A stretch of DNA of 64,000 nt from Mycoplana rhizolycopersici (GTDB lineage Bacteria; Pseudomonadota; Alphaproteobacteria; Rhizobiales; Rhizobiaceae), in the NCBI RefSeq assembly GCF_013378445.1, contig NZ_JABXYK010000002.1, forward strand, positions 488,236 through 552,235. Reading direction: 5' to 3'. Shown here one piece after another: positions 1 through 8,290 of this stretch; the first letter of the stretch is position 1, and every line of letters begins with the position of its first letter. The position numbers and the translations under genes were made by a program. The notes beneath the pieces are model-generated. The model was not told the origin of the DNA. It saw nothing but the letters and a program-made list of their open reading frames with translations, and did no database searches.

Positions 1-187
1 CGCCATAGTCCACGAAGGCCGCCTGTAGCGACGGCTCAACGCGGGTCACCTTGGCAAGGTAGATGTTGCCGCGGATCTGCTTCTTGTGCTGCGATTCGAA
101 ATCGAATTCTTCTATGCGGTTGCCGCGTACGACAACGACGCGCGTCTCCTCTGCGTGAGACGCATCGATAAGCATTTTGTCTGCCAT
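1..187 (-). CDS. rne: Ribonuclease E, N-terminal fragment (runs off the window)
   Basis: The minus strand from the ATG at 187 encodes 62 residues beginning MADKMLIDASHAEETRVVV and continuing through an RGNRIEEFDFES stretch to NIYLAKVTRVEPSLQAAFVDYG. This is the characteristic start of RNase E/G proteins, leading into the S1 RNA-binding domain. RNase E is the essential endonuclease that starts mRNA decay and processes stable RNAs. The start is supported by a purine-rich GGAGCAGGA about 10 bases upstream. The rest of the gene, including the catalytic core, lies outside the window. It is divergent from the amidase gene, an arrangement usual in rhizobia. Confidence 0.93.
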   Translation of the reverse strand, partial: MADKMLIDASHAEETRVVVVRGNRIEEFDFESQHKKQIRGNIYLAKVTRVEPSLQAAFVDYG

Positions 188-226
188 GAAAGTCCTGCTC
201 CTCGGCGCAGGCCAAGCCTGTCTGGC

Positions 227-252
227 GACCAGCCGCCGATAGGCGGTTGGTC
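227..252 (-). promoter_or_regulatory. Strong hairpin in the rne 5' leader
   Basis: An 11-base arm at 227-237 (GACCAGCCGCC) and a complementary arm at 242-252 enclose the four-base loop GATA. The only imperfection is one G-U pair. It lies 40 bases upstream of the rne start codon and would be transcribed in the leader. In enterobacteria the rne leader contains hairpins through which RNase E controls its own mRNA. The structure is seen directly; the regulatory role is inference. Confidence 0.55.
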
Positions 253-363
253 GGAAGGTGGGAGCGCTGCGCCGGATAAGTGATTTCCCGTCGGGGCGGG
301 GTGAGCGGGCTGCGGCCAGACAACGACTGGTGCGATCACGCACCGAAGCCTGTTAACCTCTGA

Positions 364-394
364 CATATACCGCAGCGACAACATCAACGTCCAA
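364..394 (-). promoter_or_regulatory. Candidate rne promoter
   Basis: Read on the minus strand, TTGGAC (394-389) is followed after about 18 bases by a TATA-rich GTATAT (370-365). This would start transcription near 357 and give a leader of roughly 170 bases that contains the hairpin at 227-252. Identified by eye only. Confidence 0.35.
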
Positions 395-861
395 ACGAGA
401 TTGCCAATGTCATAGACCGAGACGGTCCGATGAAGCGGGCCTGAATGCCCATGGTGGATATCCACCGTTGATTTGGTCCGGCCACCGCCGGATTACCGCG
501 ATTCCATTGCTCGGGACGAAGCTTTGCGACGGCGGATGAAGGCCAGTTTCGGCGCCAATTCCAGATGGTTGGCTGCCCGCCTGCGGCTTCTATCCCGTCA
601 GTGCTTTTTCCCTGAAATCGCTTTTATGTTCAATATGTCACAATGGCAAGGAAAAAGCCCGGACCGTCACAATTATGATCCAATCCCGCCCGATGGAAGC
701 CGGCCGCGCAGCTGCTCCGGCGCGCCGCCCGTAAGGTTCGGTTAACCATGCGGCGTCAAGGTTGTCCGACGATTTGTTCGCTTCGGGCGTCTGGCGCGGC
801 CGAAGGAATTGCTGTTGGATCCGAGCCGCAACCAGGGCGGTATTGGTCGGGGAGGTCGGAA

Positions 862-2163
862 TTGAAAGTCGTTGTGGCGCAAAGGCGTGATGCGGGCAAT
901 CGGGCGGCGAGGTTGCTGTGCCGGCTTGCAGGCGCTGCCGTGCTTGCGCTTGCGGCCTTCCCATCGTTCGCCGGCGGAATCGCCGCTGCGGGTGCAGAAG
1001 TGACGACGGGCTCCATCCCGGCGGAAAATCCCGCGCTGCTCGCCTATTCTGGCCGCATGGCCGGCGACGATGCCCGCACGCGCCTCATCATCGATTTCGA
1101 CAAGCGTCCGGATATATCTGTTCACTACGTCGCCAATCCCTATCGCATCCTGATCGATCTTCCAGAAACCGTGTTTGCGCTGAAGAAGGATGAGTTTGTC
1201 GCCCGCGGCCTCTTCAAGGATGTTCGTTTCGGCGCCATGGCGGAGGGACGCTCCCGCATCGTGCTGACAGCGGACAGGCCTGCAAGCGTCACGTCGACCG
1301 AGATTCGGGAAGAGGAGGGCGGCAAGAGCTTTCGCCTCGTCGTCGATACCGGGATCGTCACCAAGGAAGCCTTCGTCGAGCTGGTGAACGGCCAGAAATG
1401 GAAAGAGGCGACCGCAAGCGTCGCTTTCGCGGATGGGGCGGTGGTGCCGGGCGAAGTTGTGGAACCCGGCAATTTCGTCATCGCCGTCGACGCTGGCCAC
1501 GGCGGCATCGACAATGGCGCGCTGGGGGCGGAGACCGGCACGCATGAAAAAGCGGTGACGCTGGCCTTTGCCAAGGAGATCGCGGCAGCGCTGAACAAGC
1601 TGCCGTCGACGGAAGCGTTCCTGACGCGTGACAAGGACGAATTCCTGTCGCTGTCGCAGCGGGTGCAACTGGCGCGCAGCCGCAATGCCAACCTGCTCAT
1701 TTCGATCCATGCCGATACGCTTCGCCAGAAGGATATCCGCGGCGCGACGGTCTATACGATCTCCGACAAGGCATCCGACAGCCTCGCAGCCAACCTTGCC
1801 GCGCGCGAAAACCTTTCGGACGAGATTGCCGGCATGCCGCTGGAGGGCGAGCCGCCGGAAGTGGCAGATATCCTGATCGACCTGACGCGCCGCGAGACGC
1901 AGGGCTTTTCGATCGGCCTTGCCAAGCAGGTGGTCGGTGCCTTCGAAGGCGAGGTCAGGCTCATCAACAATCCGCATCGCTATGCCGGGTTTCGTGTGCT
2001 GAAGGCGCCGGATGTGCCCTCGGTTCTTCTCGAACTCGGCTTCCTGTCGAACAAGGAGGACGAGCAGCTTCTGATCGATCCCGCCTGGCAGAAGAAGGTG
2101 GCCGGCCTGATCGCGGAGGCGGTGGGGCGCTACCGTGCGACCGTCGTCGCCAACGGCGGCTGA
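862..2163 (+). CDS. amiC: N-acetylmuramoyl-L-alanine amidase (AMIN plus Amidase_3)
   Basis: This periplasmic zinc amidase cleaves the lactyl-peptide bond of peptidoglycan and helps daughter cells separate. From the TTG at 862 it has 433 residues. A signal peptide (residues about 20-40, LLCRLAGAAVLALAAF) is followed by an AMIN domain (about 60-155), which targets the enzyme to the septum. The Amidase_3 catalytic domain starts near residue 205 with FVIAVDAGHGG, the zinc histidine motif, and continues with the glutamate in HEKAVTL and ISIHAD. TTG is preferred because GGGGAGG sits 6 bases before it; an ATG at 748 in the same frame has no such signal and would put 38 residues before the signal peptide. 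PBP1a follows in the same direction. Confidence 0.9.
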   Translation: MKVVVAQRRDAGNRAARLLCRLAGAAVLALAAFPSFAGGIAAAGAEVTTGSIPAENPALLAYSGRMAGDDARTRLIIDFDKRPDISVHYVANPYRILIDLPETVFALKKDEFVARGLFKDVRFGAMAEGRSRIVLTADRPASVTSTEIREEEGGKSFRLVVDTGIVTKEAFVELVNGQKWKEATASVAFADGAVVPGEVVEPGNFVIAVDAGHGGIDNGALGAETGTHEKAVTLAFAKEIAAALNKLPSTEAFLTRDKDEFLSLSQRVQLARSRNANLLISIHADTLRQKDIRGATVYTISDKASDSLAANLAARENLSDEIAGMPLEGEPPEVADILIDLTRRETQGFSIGLAKQVVGAFEGEVRLINNPHRYAGFRVLKAPDVPSVLLELGFLSNKEDEQLLIDPAWQKKVAGLIAEAVGRYRATVVANGG

Positions 2164-2439
2164 GCGCGGGCGTCCCAACGGTTGAGGATGCGTGCGAAAA
2201 AGCGTTCATGTGCCGAAAAAGTGACAGCACCGGCAATTGAACCATGGCCTTCGCCCGTTGTTTGCATTAAGCCCTATTTTCCTCACATTCGAGGCTCTAC
2301 TCGGGTCTGACGGGGCGACTCGGTGACGAATATTCAGGTCGCCGGCAGGGATGGATGGCTTTCCAAGAGCACAGGCACCGCGTGTGGTGCGCCGCCATCG
2401 TTCCAGCGATGAATTGATTAGGATACCGGTAACTGGCAA

Positions 2440-4890
2440 ATGATCAGATTGATTGGATATTTTTTCGGGATTGGCACTGTCTTCTTCCTCGGTGTTGCCG
2501 CGGTGGTTGCAGTCTATCTCGCCAATGTCACGAAAGATCTGCCTGACTACGAGGTATTGAGCAATTATTCGCCGCCGGTGACGACGCGCGTCCACGCCAC
2601 CAACGGCGCGCTCATGGCCGAGTACGCCCGCGAGCGCCGGCTCTTCCTGCCGATTCAGGCGATCCCGGACCGCGTCAAGGCGGCGTTCCTCTCGGCCGAA
2701 GACAAGAATTTCTACAACCACCCCGGCGTGGACGTCACCGGCCTGTTCCGCGCGATCGTCACCAACCTGCAGCAGATGGGCTCGGGCCGTCGCCCGGTCG
2801 GCGCCTCCACGATCACCCAGCAGGTGGCGAAGAACTTCCTGCTCAGCTCCGACCAGACCATCGACCGAAAGGTCAAGGAAGCGATCCTGTCGTTCCGCAT
2901 CGAGCAGGCCTATTCCAAGGACCGTATCCTCGAGCTCTATCTCAACGAGATCTTCTTCGGGATGAACTCCTATGGCATCGCCGGCGCGGCGCTGACCTAT
3001 TTCGACAAGTCCGTCACCGAATTGACGATCGCCGAGACGGCCTATCTCGCCGCCCTGCCGAAAGGGCCGAACAACTATCATCCCTTCCGTCGCGCCGACG
3101 CAGCGATCGAGCGCCGCAACTGGGTGATCGACCGCATGGCCGAGAACGGTTACATCACCAAGAGCGAAGGCGACGAGGCCAAGCAGCAGCCGCTCGGCGT
3201 GACGCCGCGCAACCGCGGCTCCTATCTCTTCGCATCCGATTACTTTGCCGAGGAGGTGCGCCGGCAGATCATCGAGCGCTACGGGGACAATGCGCTCTAT
3301 GAAGGTGGTCTGTCGGTGCGCACCTCTCTCGACCCCCGCCTCCAGGTGATCGCCCGCAAGGTGCTGCAGGAGGGGCTCACCAGCTATGATGAGCGCCGCG
3401 GTTTCCATGGTCCGATCAAGACCGTCGAGATAGGCAGCGACTGGGGCATCGAACTGAGCAAGGTCCAATCGTTCAGCGACGTTCCCGAATGGAAGCTGGC
3501 CGTCGTGCTTGCCACCGACTCCAAGGGCGCCGACATCGGCCTGCAACCGCGCAAGGAACCGTCGGGCAAGGTTGCGCCCGAGCGGGTCACCGGGCGCATT
3601 CCGGCCGAGGCGATGAAGTGGGCCTACCGCTCCGCCAAGGGCGACCGCCGCTCGGCGCAATCGCCGGAAGGTGTCTTCACTCCGGGCGATGTCGTCTATG
3701 TCGAGCCGACCGAAACCGAAGGCTCCTATCGCCTGCGCCAGCCGCCGCGCATCCAGGGCGGCATGGTCGCCATGGATCCGCATACCGGACGCGTACTCGC
3801 CATGGTCGGTGGCTTTTCCTATAGCCAGTCGGAGTTCAACCGCGCGACGCAGGCGATGCGTCAGCCCGGTTCGTCCTTCAAGCCCTTCGTCTATGCCGCT
3901 GCGCTCGACAACGGCTATACGCCAGCCTCCGTCATCATGGACGCGCCGATCGAGATCGTCTCCGGCGGCCAGGTCTGGCGGCCGCAGAATTACGGCGGCG
4001 GCTCGGCAGGTCCCTCGACGCTTCGCCTCGGCATCGAGAAGTCGCGTAACCTGATGACCGTCCGCCTTGCCCAGGACATGGGCATGAACCTCGTCGCCGA
4101 ATATGCCGAGCGCTTCGGCATCTACGATAAGATGAACCCGGTTCTCGCCATGTCGCTCGGTTCCGGCGAGACGACGGTCCTGCGCATGGTTTCGGCCTAT
4201 TCGGTGCTGGCGAACGGCGGCAAGCAGATCAAGCCCTCGCTGATCGACCGCATCCAGGACCGCTACGGCAAGACGATCTTCAGCCACGAGGAGCGCACCT
4301 GCGAAGGTTGCAACGCGCAGGACTGGGAGAACCAGGAAGAGCCCAATATCGTCGACAATCGCGAGCAGGTGCTCGACCCGATGACCGCCTATCAGATCAC
4401 CTCGATGATGGAAGGCGTCGTCACTCGCGGCACCGCCGCCGGCAAGATCAAGCTCGACCGTCCGGCAGCCGGCAAGACGGGCACGACCAACGACGAAAAG
4501 GACGCCTGGTTCGTCGGCTATACGCCTGACCTCGTCACCGGCCTTTATCTCGGCCTCGATAGCCCCGCACCGCTTGGCCGTGGCGCCACCGGTGGCTCGC
4601 TGGCGGCCCCGCTCTTCAACACCTTCATGCAGCAGGCGCTGGAAGGCACGCCGCCGACGAAGTTCCTCGTTCCTGAAGGCATGCAGATGATCGCCGTCAA
4701 CCGCAAGACCGGCATGGCGGCCATGGAGGGCGATCCGGACACGATCATGGAAGCCTTCAAGCCCGGCACCGGCCCGGCCGACACCTTCTCCGTCATTGGT
4801 GGCGAGGAGTACATGGAGCCGGAGGAGATCCTTCGCAGCTCGCCGCAGGCCAACCAGGCGGTGAGTGGCGGCCAGAGCGGATTGTTCTGA
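2440..4890 (+). CDS. mrcA: Penicillin-binding protein 1A, bifunctional transglycosylase/transpeptidase
   Basis: An 816-residue class A PBP that polymerises lipid II into glycan strands and cross-links peptides at the inner membrane. An N-terminal membrane anchor (residues 5-28) is followed by a GT51 domain with the catalytic glutamate in SAEDKNFYNHPGVD (E87) and a second motif around GASTITQQVAKN. The transpeptidase domain has SSFK (S478, K481), an SRN motif and KTGT (K679-T682). An OB-like insert lies between the two. The length is normal for alphaproteobacterial PBP1a. The gene stands 276 bases after the amidase, enough room for its own promoter, and ends in a hairpin terminator. Confidence 0.95.
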   Translation: MIRLIGYFFGIGTVFFLGVAAVVAVYLANVTKDLPDYEVLSNYSPPVTTRVHATNGALMAEYARERRLFLPIQAIPDRVKAAFLSAEDKNFYNHPGVDVTGLFRAIVTNLQQMGSGRRPVGASTITQQVAKNFLLSSDQTIDRKVKEAILSFRIEQAYSKDRILELYLNEIFFGMNSYGIAGAALTYFDKSVTELTIAETAYLAALPKGPNNYHPFRRADAAIERRNWVIDRMAENGYITKSEGDEAKQQPLGVTPRNRGSYLFASDYFAEEVRRQIIERYGDNALYEGGLSVRTSLDPRLQVIARKVLQEGLTSYDERRGFHGPIKTVEIGSDWGIELSKVQSFSDVPEWKLAVVLATDSKGADIGLQPRKEPSGKVAPERVTGRIPAEAMKWAYRSAKGDRRSAQSPEGVFTPGDVVYVEPTETEGSYRLRQPPRIQGGMVAMDPHTGRVLAMVGGFSYSQSEFNRATQAMRQPGSSFKPFVYAAALDNGYTPASVIMDAPIEIVSGGQVWRPQNYGGGSAGPSTLRLGIEKSRNLMTVRLAQDMGMNLVAEYAERFGIYDKMNPVLAMSLGSGETTVLRMVSAYSVLANGGKQIKPSLIDRIQDRYGKTIFSHEERTCEGCNAQDWENQEEPNIVDNREQVLDPMTAYQITSMMEGVVTRGTAAGKIKLDRPAAGKTGTTNDEKDAWFVGYTPDLVTGLYLGLDSPAPLGRGATGGSLAAPLFNTFMQQALEGTPPTKFLVPEGMQMIAVNRKTGMAAMEGDPDTIMEAFKPGTGPADTFSVIGGEEYMEPEEILRSSPQANQAVSGGQSGLF

Positions 4891-4916
4891 TCACCTTCAG
4901 CAGCCGACGGAAATGA

Positions 4917-4948
4917 AAAAGGCGGGCGTTCTCAAGCGTCCGCCTTTA
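4917..4948 (+). terminator. Intrinsic terminator after mrcA
   Basis: AAAGGCGGGCG and CGTCCGCCTTT can pair around a loop of about 8 bases, with A-rich and T-rich flanks, 27 bases past the stop codon. The stem contains one G-U pair. Confidence 0.7.
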
Positions 4949-5008
4949 CATCTTTCGGCCATGTGACTATCTCACGGACCAACTCGCAAACAATCGAAGA
5001 AGACGGAT

Positions 5009-6140
5009 ATGCGCGCGGAAATCGAAAACGTAGTCGACGAAATCAAGCAGGCCATAAGCCTGCTGAGGAGGCATCTTTGACTGGGATCAGGCGGTAAGAC
5101 GACTGGACTGGTTGAACAACAAGGCAGAGGATCCGAACCTCTGGAACGATGCCACCGAAGCTCAGAAGCTGATGCGCGAGCGCCAGCAGCTCGATGATGG
5201 CATCACCGGCCTGCGCGGCCTGGAGCAGCAGCTCAAGGACAACATCGAACTCATCGAGCTCGGTGAGGAAGAAGGTGACGCCGACATCGTCAAGGATGCC
5301 GAGAACGCCTTGAAGGAGCTGCGCACGGAAGCCAATCGCCGGCAGGTCGAGGCGATGCTGTCCGGCGAGGCCGACGGCAACGACACCTATGTGGAAGTCC
5401 ATTCGGGCGCAGGCGGCACGGAGAGCCAGGACTGGGCGAACATGCTGCTTCGCATGTACACCCGCTGGGCCGAGCGCCAGGGCTTCAAGGTCGAGCTTCT
5501 GGAAATCCACGACGGCGAAGAGGCCGGCATCAAGTCCGCGACGATCCTCGTCAAGGGCCACAATGCCTATGGCTGGATGAAGACCGAATCGGGCGTGCAC
5601 CGCCTGGTACGCATCTCGCCCTATGACAGCAACGCCCGCCGCCACACCTCGTTCTCATCGGTCTGGGTCTATCCGGTCGTCGACGATTCGATCAATATCG
5701 ACATCAACGAGAGCGATTGCCGCATCGATACCTATCGCTCGTCGGGTGCGGGCGGCCAGCACGTGAACACGACCGATTCGGCCGTGCGCATCACGCACAT
5801 CCCGTCGGGTATCGTCGTGGCCTGCCAGCAGGAGCGCTCGCAGCACAAGAACCGGGCCAAGGCCTGGGACATGCTGCGCGCCCGCCTGTACGAGGCCGAG
5901 CTGAAGAAGCGCGAGGAGGCTGCCAATGCCGAAGCCGCTTCAAAGACGGACATCGGCTGGGGACACCAGATCCGTTCCTACGTGCTGCAGCCCTACCAGC
6001 TGGTCAAGGACCTGCGCACAGGGGTGGAGAGCACCGCGCCATCGGACGTGCTCGACGGTGAACTGAACGAGTTCATGGAAGCGGCCCTCGCGCACCGTGT
6101 CAGCGGCGGCGCCGACGCGTCAGTCGAAGACCTGGCCTGA
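5009..6140 (+). CDS. prfB: Peptide chain release factor 2 (programmed +1 frameshift)
   Basis: RF2 recognises UAA and UGA stop codons and triggers release of the finished protein. Translation starts at the ATG at 5009, reads 23 codons to CTT, meets an in-frame TGA at 5078-5080, and must shift +1 to GAC (5079) to continue for 353 more residues, 376 in all. The shifted product carries the peptidyl-hydrolase GGQ motif ([12 protein letters not shown]) and, at the stop-recognition loop, SPY in place of the enterobacterial SPF, in the context [16 protein letters not shown] single-frame reading would begin only at codon 35 and lose the first helix. The gene ends in a perfect terminator hairpin. Confidence 0.96.
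5066..5081 (+). promoter_or_regulatory. RF2 autoregulatory frameshift site
   Basis: The site AGGAGGCATCTTTGAC has an internal Shine-Dalgarno (5066-5071), a three-base spacer, the slippery codon CTT (5075-5077), the in-frame TGA (5078-5080) and the C that makes TGA weak. It matches the established E. coli prfB arrangement, in which low RF2 lets the ribosome pause at UGA and slip forward. Confidence 0.95.
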
Positions 6141-6180
6141 CGGCGCATGGATGCTGCGGTCTCGCAGCTGACGGACTACA

Positions 6181-6215
6181 CAATGAAAAGGCCCCTTCGA
6201 GGGGCCTTTTCATTG
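6181..6215. terminator. Bidirectional terminator between prfB and the convergent minus-strand gene
   Basis: A perfect stem of at least 15 pairs joins 6181-6195 to 6201-6215 around a short loop, with AAAA on one side and TTTT on the other. It can therefore stop transcripts of prfB from the left and of the minus-strand genes from the right. Confidence 0.9.
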
Positions 6216-6323
6216 TCGGCAAGCCCCCGCGACTTCACGCGATCACGTGTGGTGCCGGGCTTTGCCACTCGAAGTCTGATGCCGCGGCATCCCGCCGATG
6301 CCGCAAAATGGCCACTGCGGCCT

Positions 6324-6836
6324 TCAGTTGCTGGCCTTTTCCACGCGCATCTCGCCGAGATCGTCGATCAGGACTGTCCAGGAATCGGAGTGCGCCGCCT
6401 TCGGATCGGTCTTGAGGTGGATGGTGGCGAACATGCCGGGCTGGGCCGTGACGCCGTCCGAGCTCTCCGGGCGGATATCCGTCACATAGGCCTTCATCGC
6501 TGTGAATTCCTCGATTTCCGTCGACGAGGCGATCGCCGGGCCGTCCGCCGCCATTTCGATGCGCTGCAGAAAGACCTTTGCGGTTCCGTCCGGCTGGCGC
6601 AGGGAAAAGAGCTTGTAGTAGCCGCGGCGGACGGGCGTGTCGCCTGCATCTGCAGCAGTGCTCTCCGTCGTCGGTGCTGCAGCCTTGTCACTATCCTCCG
6701 CACTGTCCTGCCAGTAGCCGGTGCTGACGGCGAAGGTCACTGCCGGCGGCAGCGGTGACGCATTCTGTGCACGGACGGTTGCTGCCGCGCTCACTATGAC
6801 TGCGACGAGGATGGCGGTGGCAGTAGGGCGGAACAT
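6324..6836 (-). CDS. Exported protein of unknown function
   Basis: A 170-residue protein that I do not recognise. Starting at the ATG at 6836 it has an N-terminal hydrophobic segment, AILVAVIVSAAATVRA, ending at a likely signal-peptidase site before QNASP. It should therefore be periplasmic. The mature part is polar, with a low-complexity acidic/Ala/Thr linker (about residues 45-65) followed by a compact region with RRGYYKLFSL and HLKTDP. The start is chosen because AAGGAG lies 7 bases upstream; an in-frame ATG at 6875 is worse and would overlap the end of nadK. It lies 35 bases downstream of nadK and is probably co-transcribed with it. Confidence 0.75.
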   Translation of the reverse strand: MFRPTATAILVAVIVSAAATVRAQNASPLPPAVTFAVSTGYWQDSAEDSDKAAAPTTESTAADAGDTPVRRGYYKLFSLRQPDGTAKVFLQRIEMAADGPAIASSTEIEEFTAMKAYVTDIRPESSDGVTAQPGMFATIHLKTDPKAAHSDSWTVLIDDLGEMRVEKASN

Positions 6837-6871
6837 CGCGAACTCCTTGGCGTTCCAGGGGCGGCCTCGGT

Positions 6872-7645
6872 TCAATACTGGAACTGTTCGGACAGGATGC
6901 GCTCCGACCAGGAGTGATCGGGGTCGGAGAGAATGATGGCCGTCAGGTTTTCCGATTGCGAGATCCGCACGGAGCGGACGGATTTCACTTCGGTGTAGTC
7001 AGCCACCGCATTCACCGGCCGCTTCTCCGCCTCCAATATGTCGATGTCGACCCGCACGTGGTTGGGCAACAGCGCACCGCGCCAGCGGCGGGGGCGGAAC
7101 GGGCTGACGGGCGTCAGGGCGAGAAGGGGGGCTTCCAGCGGCAGGATGGGGCCGTGTGCGGAAAGGTTATAGGCCGTCGAGCCGGCCGGCGTGGCCAGCA
7201 GAAGACCGTCGCAAATCAGTTCGTCCAGCCGGACCCGCCCGTCAATGCTGACGCGCAGCTTTGCGGCCTGGTAGGATTGCCGGAACAGGTAGACCTCGTT
7301 GATGGCCAGCGCCTCGCTGACGGCGCCGGCCGCATCGACCGTCCGCATTTCCAGCGGTCGGCACAAGTTCTCCACGGCACTGGCGATGCGGCGGGGAAGA
7401 TCGTCCACGCTGAAGCGGTTCATCAGGAACCCGACCGAGCCGCGGTTCATGCCGTAGACGAGCTTGCCGGAATTCATCGTCGCGTGCAGCGTCTGCAGCA
7501 TGAACCCGTCGCCGCCGAGCGCCACGATCACGTCGGCCGTTTCCGCGTCGGCGTTTCCGTAGCGCGCCACCAGTTCTCCCAACGCCTGCTGCGCCTCGGG
7601 CGCCTGTGACGCGACGAACGAAAGCGATTTGATGCTGCGCGTCAT
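6872..7645 (-). CDS. nadK: NAD kinase
   Basis: This 257-residue cytosolic enzyme phosphorylates NAD to NADP using ATP or polyphosphate. The family signature GGDG is at residues 44-47 in VIVALGGDGFMLQTLH. The conserved NE motif (AINEVYLFR) and the glycine-rich DGLLLATPAGSTAYNLSAHG loop that binds NAD follow. Length and motifs are normal for the proteobacterial family. The ATG at 7645 is chosen because the frame upstream loses all similarity; the ribosome-binding site is modest. The gene downstream on the same strand is the exported protein at 6324-6836. Confidence 0.93.
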   Translation of the reverse strand: MTRSIKSLSFVASQAPEAQQALGELVARYGNADAETADVIVALGGDGFMLQTLHATMNSGKLVYGMNRGSVGFLMNRFSVDDLPRRIASAVENLCRPLEMRTVDAAGAVSEALAINEVYLFRQSYQAAKLRVSIDGRVRLDELICDGLLLATPAGSTAYNLSAHGPILPLEAPLLALTPVSPFRPRRWRGALLPNHVRVDIDILEAEKRPVNAVADYTEVKSVRSVRISQSENLTAIILSDPDHSWSERILSEQFQY

Positions 7646-8210
7646 ATCCTGCCGATGCCTCTCCCGATGCCATGACACTGCGCCGCGCACGGCACCAGCA
7701 GGCGCCCGATCCGCGGGCCGCCTTTGTGGCATGCCTTTCGGTCATGTGCATCATAAAATTCAGGCCATCGCCGTGTGTCAGGGCGCGCCACTCGAAAGCC
7801 GGGCCTTCGCTCCCTCGCTCCATCCGGACGATGATCTGCCGGCTAACCCCGGCGATCGTCGCCCCGTCCTCCTGGCTGGGGCCGAGGAGGACGCGGCCGA
7901 CGCGTAGCAGGCAACAATTAGGGATTCGGGTGGGCAACTCGCAGCAGACGCCGGTTCAGGGCGGGCCGCGAGCTATTTCGGTCTTGGGCGGAGCAGACAT
8001 TGGAAGGCTCTGCTTCCTTTTCGATCATCGCGAGGAACGGGCCGTCGTCGACGAGATTCAGCTCTTGGGCTCCGGTTAAATGGAACTGCGCGTTGTGGTC
8101 TGTTGCCGGCCCTGAAATAGGCCTTGCAGCCGACCTGGGGAGATGCATGCAGCCGACGCTTGCCTTAGGAGGAGGCCTTCTTTGTTCCGCAATTCATAAA
8201 CGATATAAAT
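7646..8210. other. Gene-free gap between nadK and the pst operon
   Basis: No convincing gene is seen on either strand. In related rhizobia the sensor kinase gene phoR often lies beside pstS; no kinase motif is present here. The stretch holds the nadK upstream region, an 8-pair perfect hairpin (arms GTCCTCCT at 7866-7873 and AGGAGGAC at 7885-7892) and several GC-rich partial palindromes around 7840-7900. It ends at the pho box of pstS. Short frames in it have arginine-rich, shadow-like composition. Confidence 0.5.
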
Positions 8211-8228
8211 CTGTCACAAATCTGTTAT
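8211..8228 (+). promoter_or_regulatory. Pho box upstream of pstS
   Basis: CTGTCACAAATCTGTTAT contains two 7-base half-sites, CTGTCAC and CTGTTAT, spaced 11 bases apart. This is the established PhoB-binding pattern, with a close fit to the consensus. It lies 62 bases before the pstS start and should activate pstSCAB-phoU-phoB when phosphate is scarce. Confidence 0.9.
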
Positions 8229-8290
8229 GCAGCGCTTGTAGAGGGGAGCCGACGTTAGAGCGTCAATCCGAATTTCACGGGAGAAAATCC

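Larger units (their letters stand above)
188..861. other. Divergent intergenic region between rne and the amidase gene
   Basis: No credible gene is seen in this stretch. It holds the rne leader and its hairpin, a candidate rne promoter near 364-394, and an unremarkable region that must contain the amidase promoter. Open frames here have atypical composition and no start signals. An in-frame ATG at 748 could extend the amidase upstream, but the Shine-Dalgarno sequence points to the TTG at 862. Confidence 0.5.

Noticed and set aside
742..2178. Long minus-strand frame opposite the amidase, and a similar one at 2206-4287 opposite PBP1a
   Set aside because: Shadows of high-GC third codon positions in confirmed genes; no recognisable motifs.
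7840..7930. Possible riboswitch (for example Moco type) in the nadK upstream region
   Set aside because: A good hairpin is present but I could not match any conserved riboswitch core, and nadK is not a usual target.
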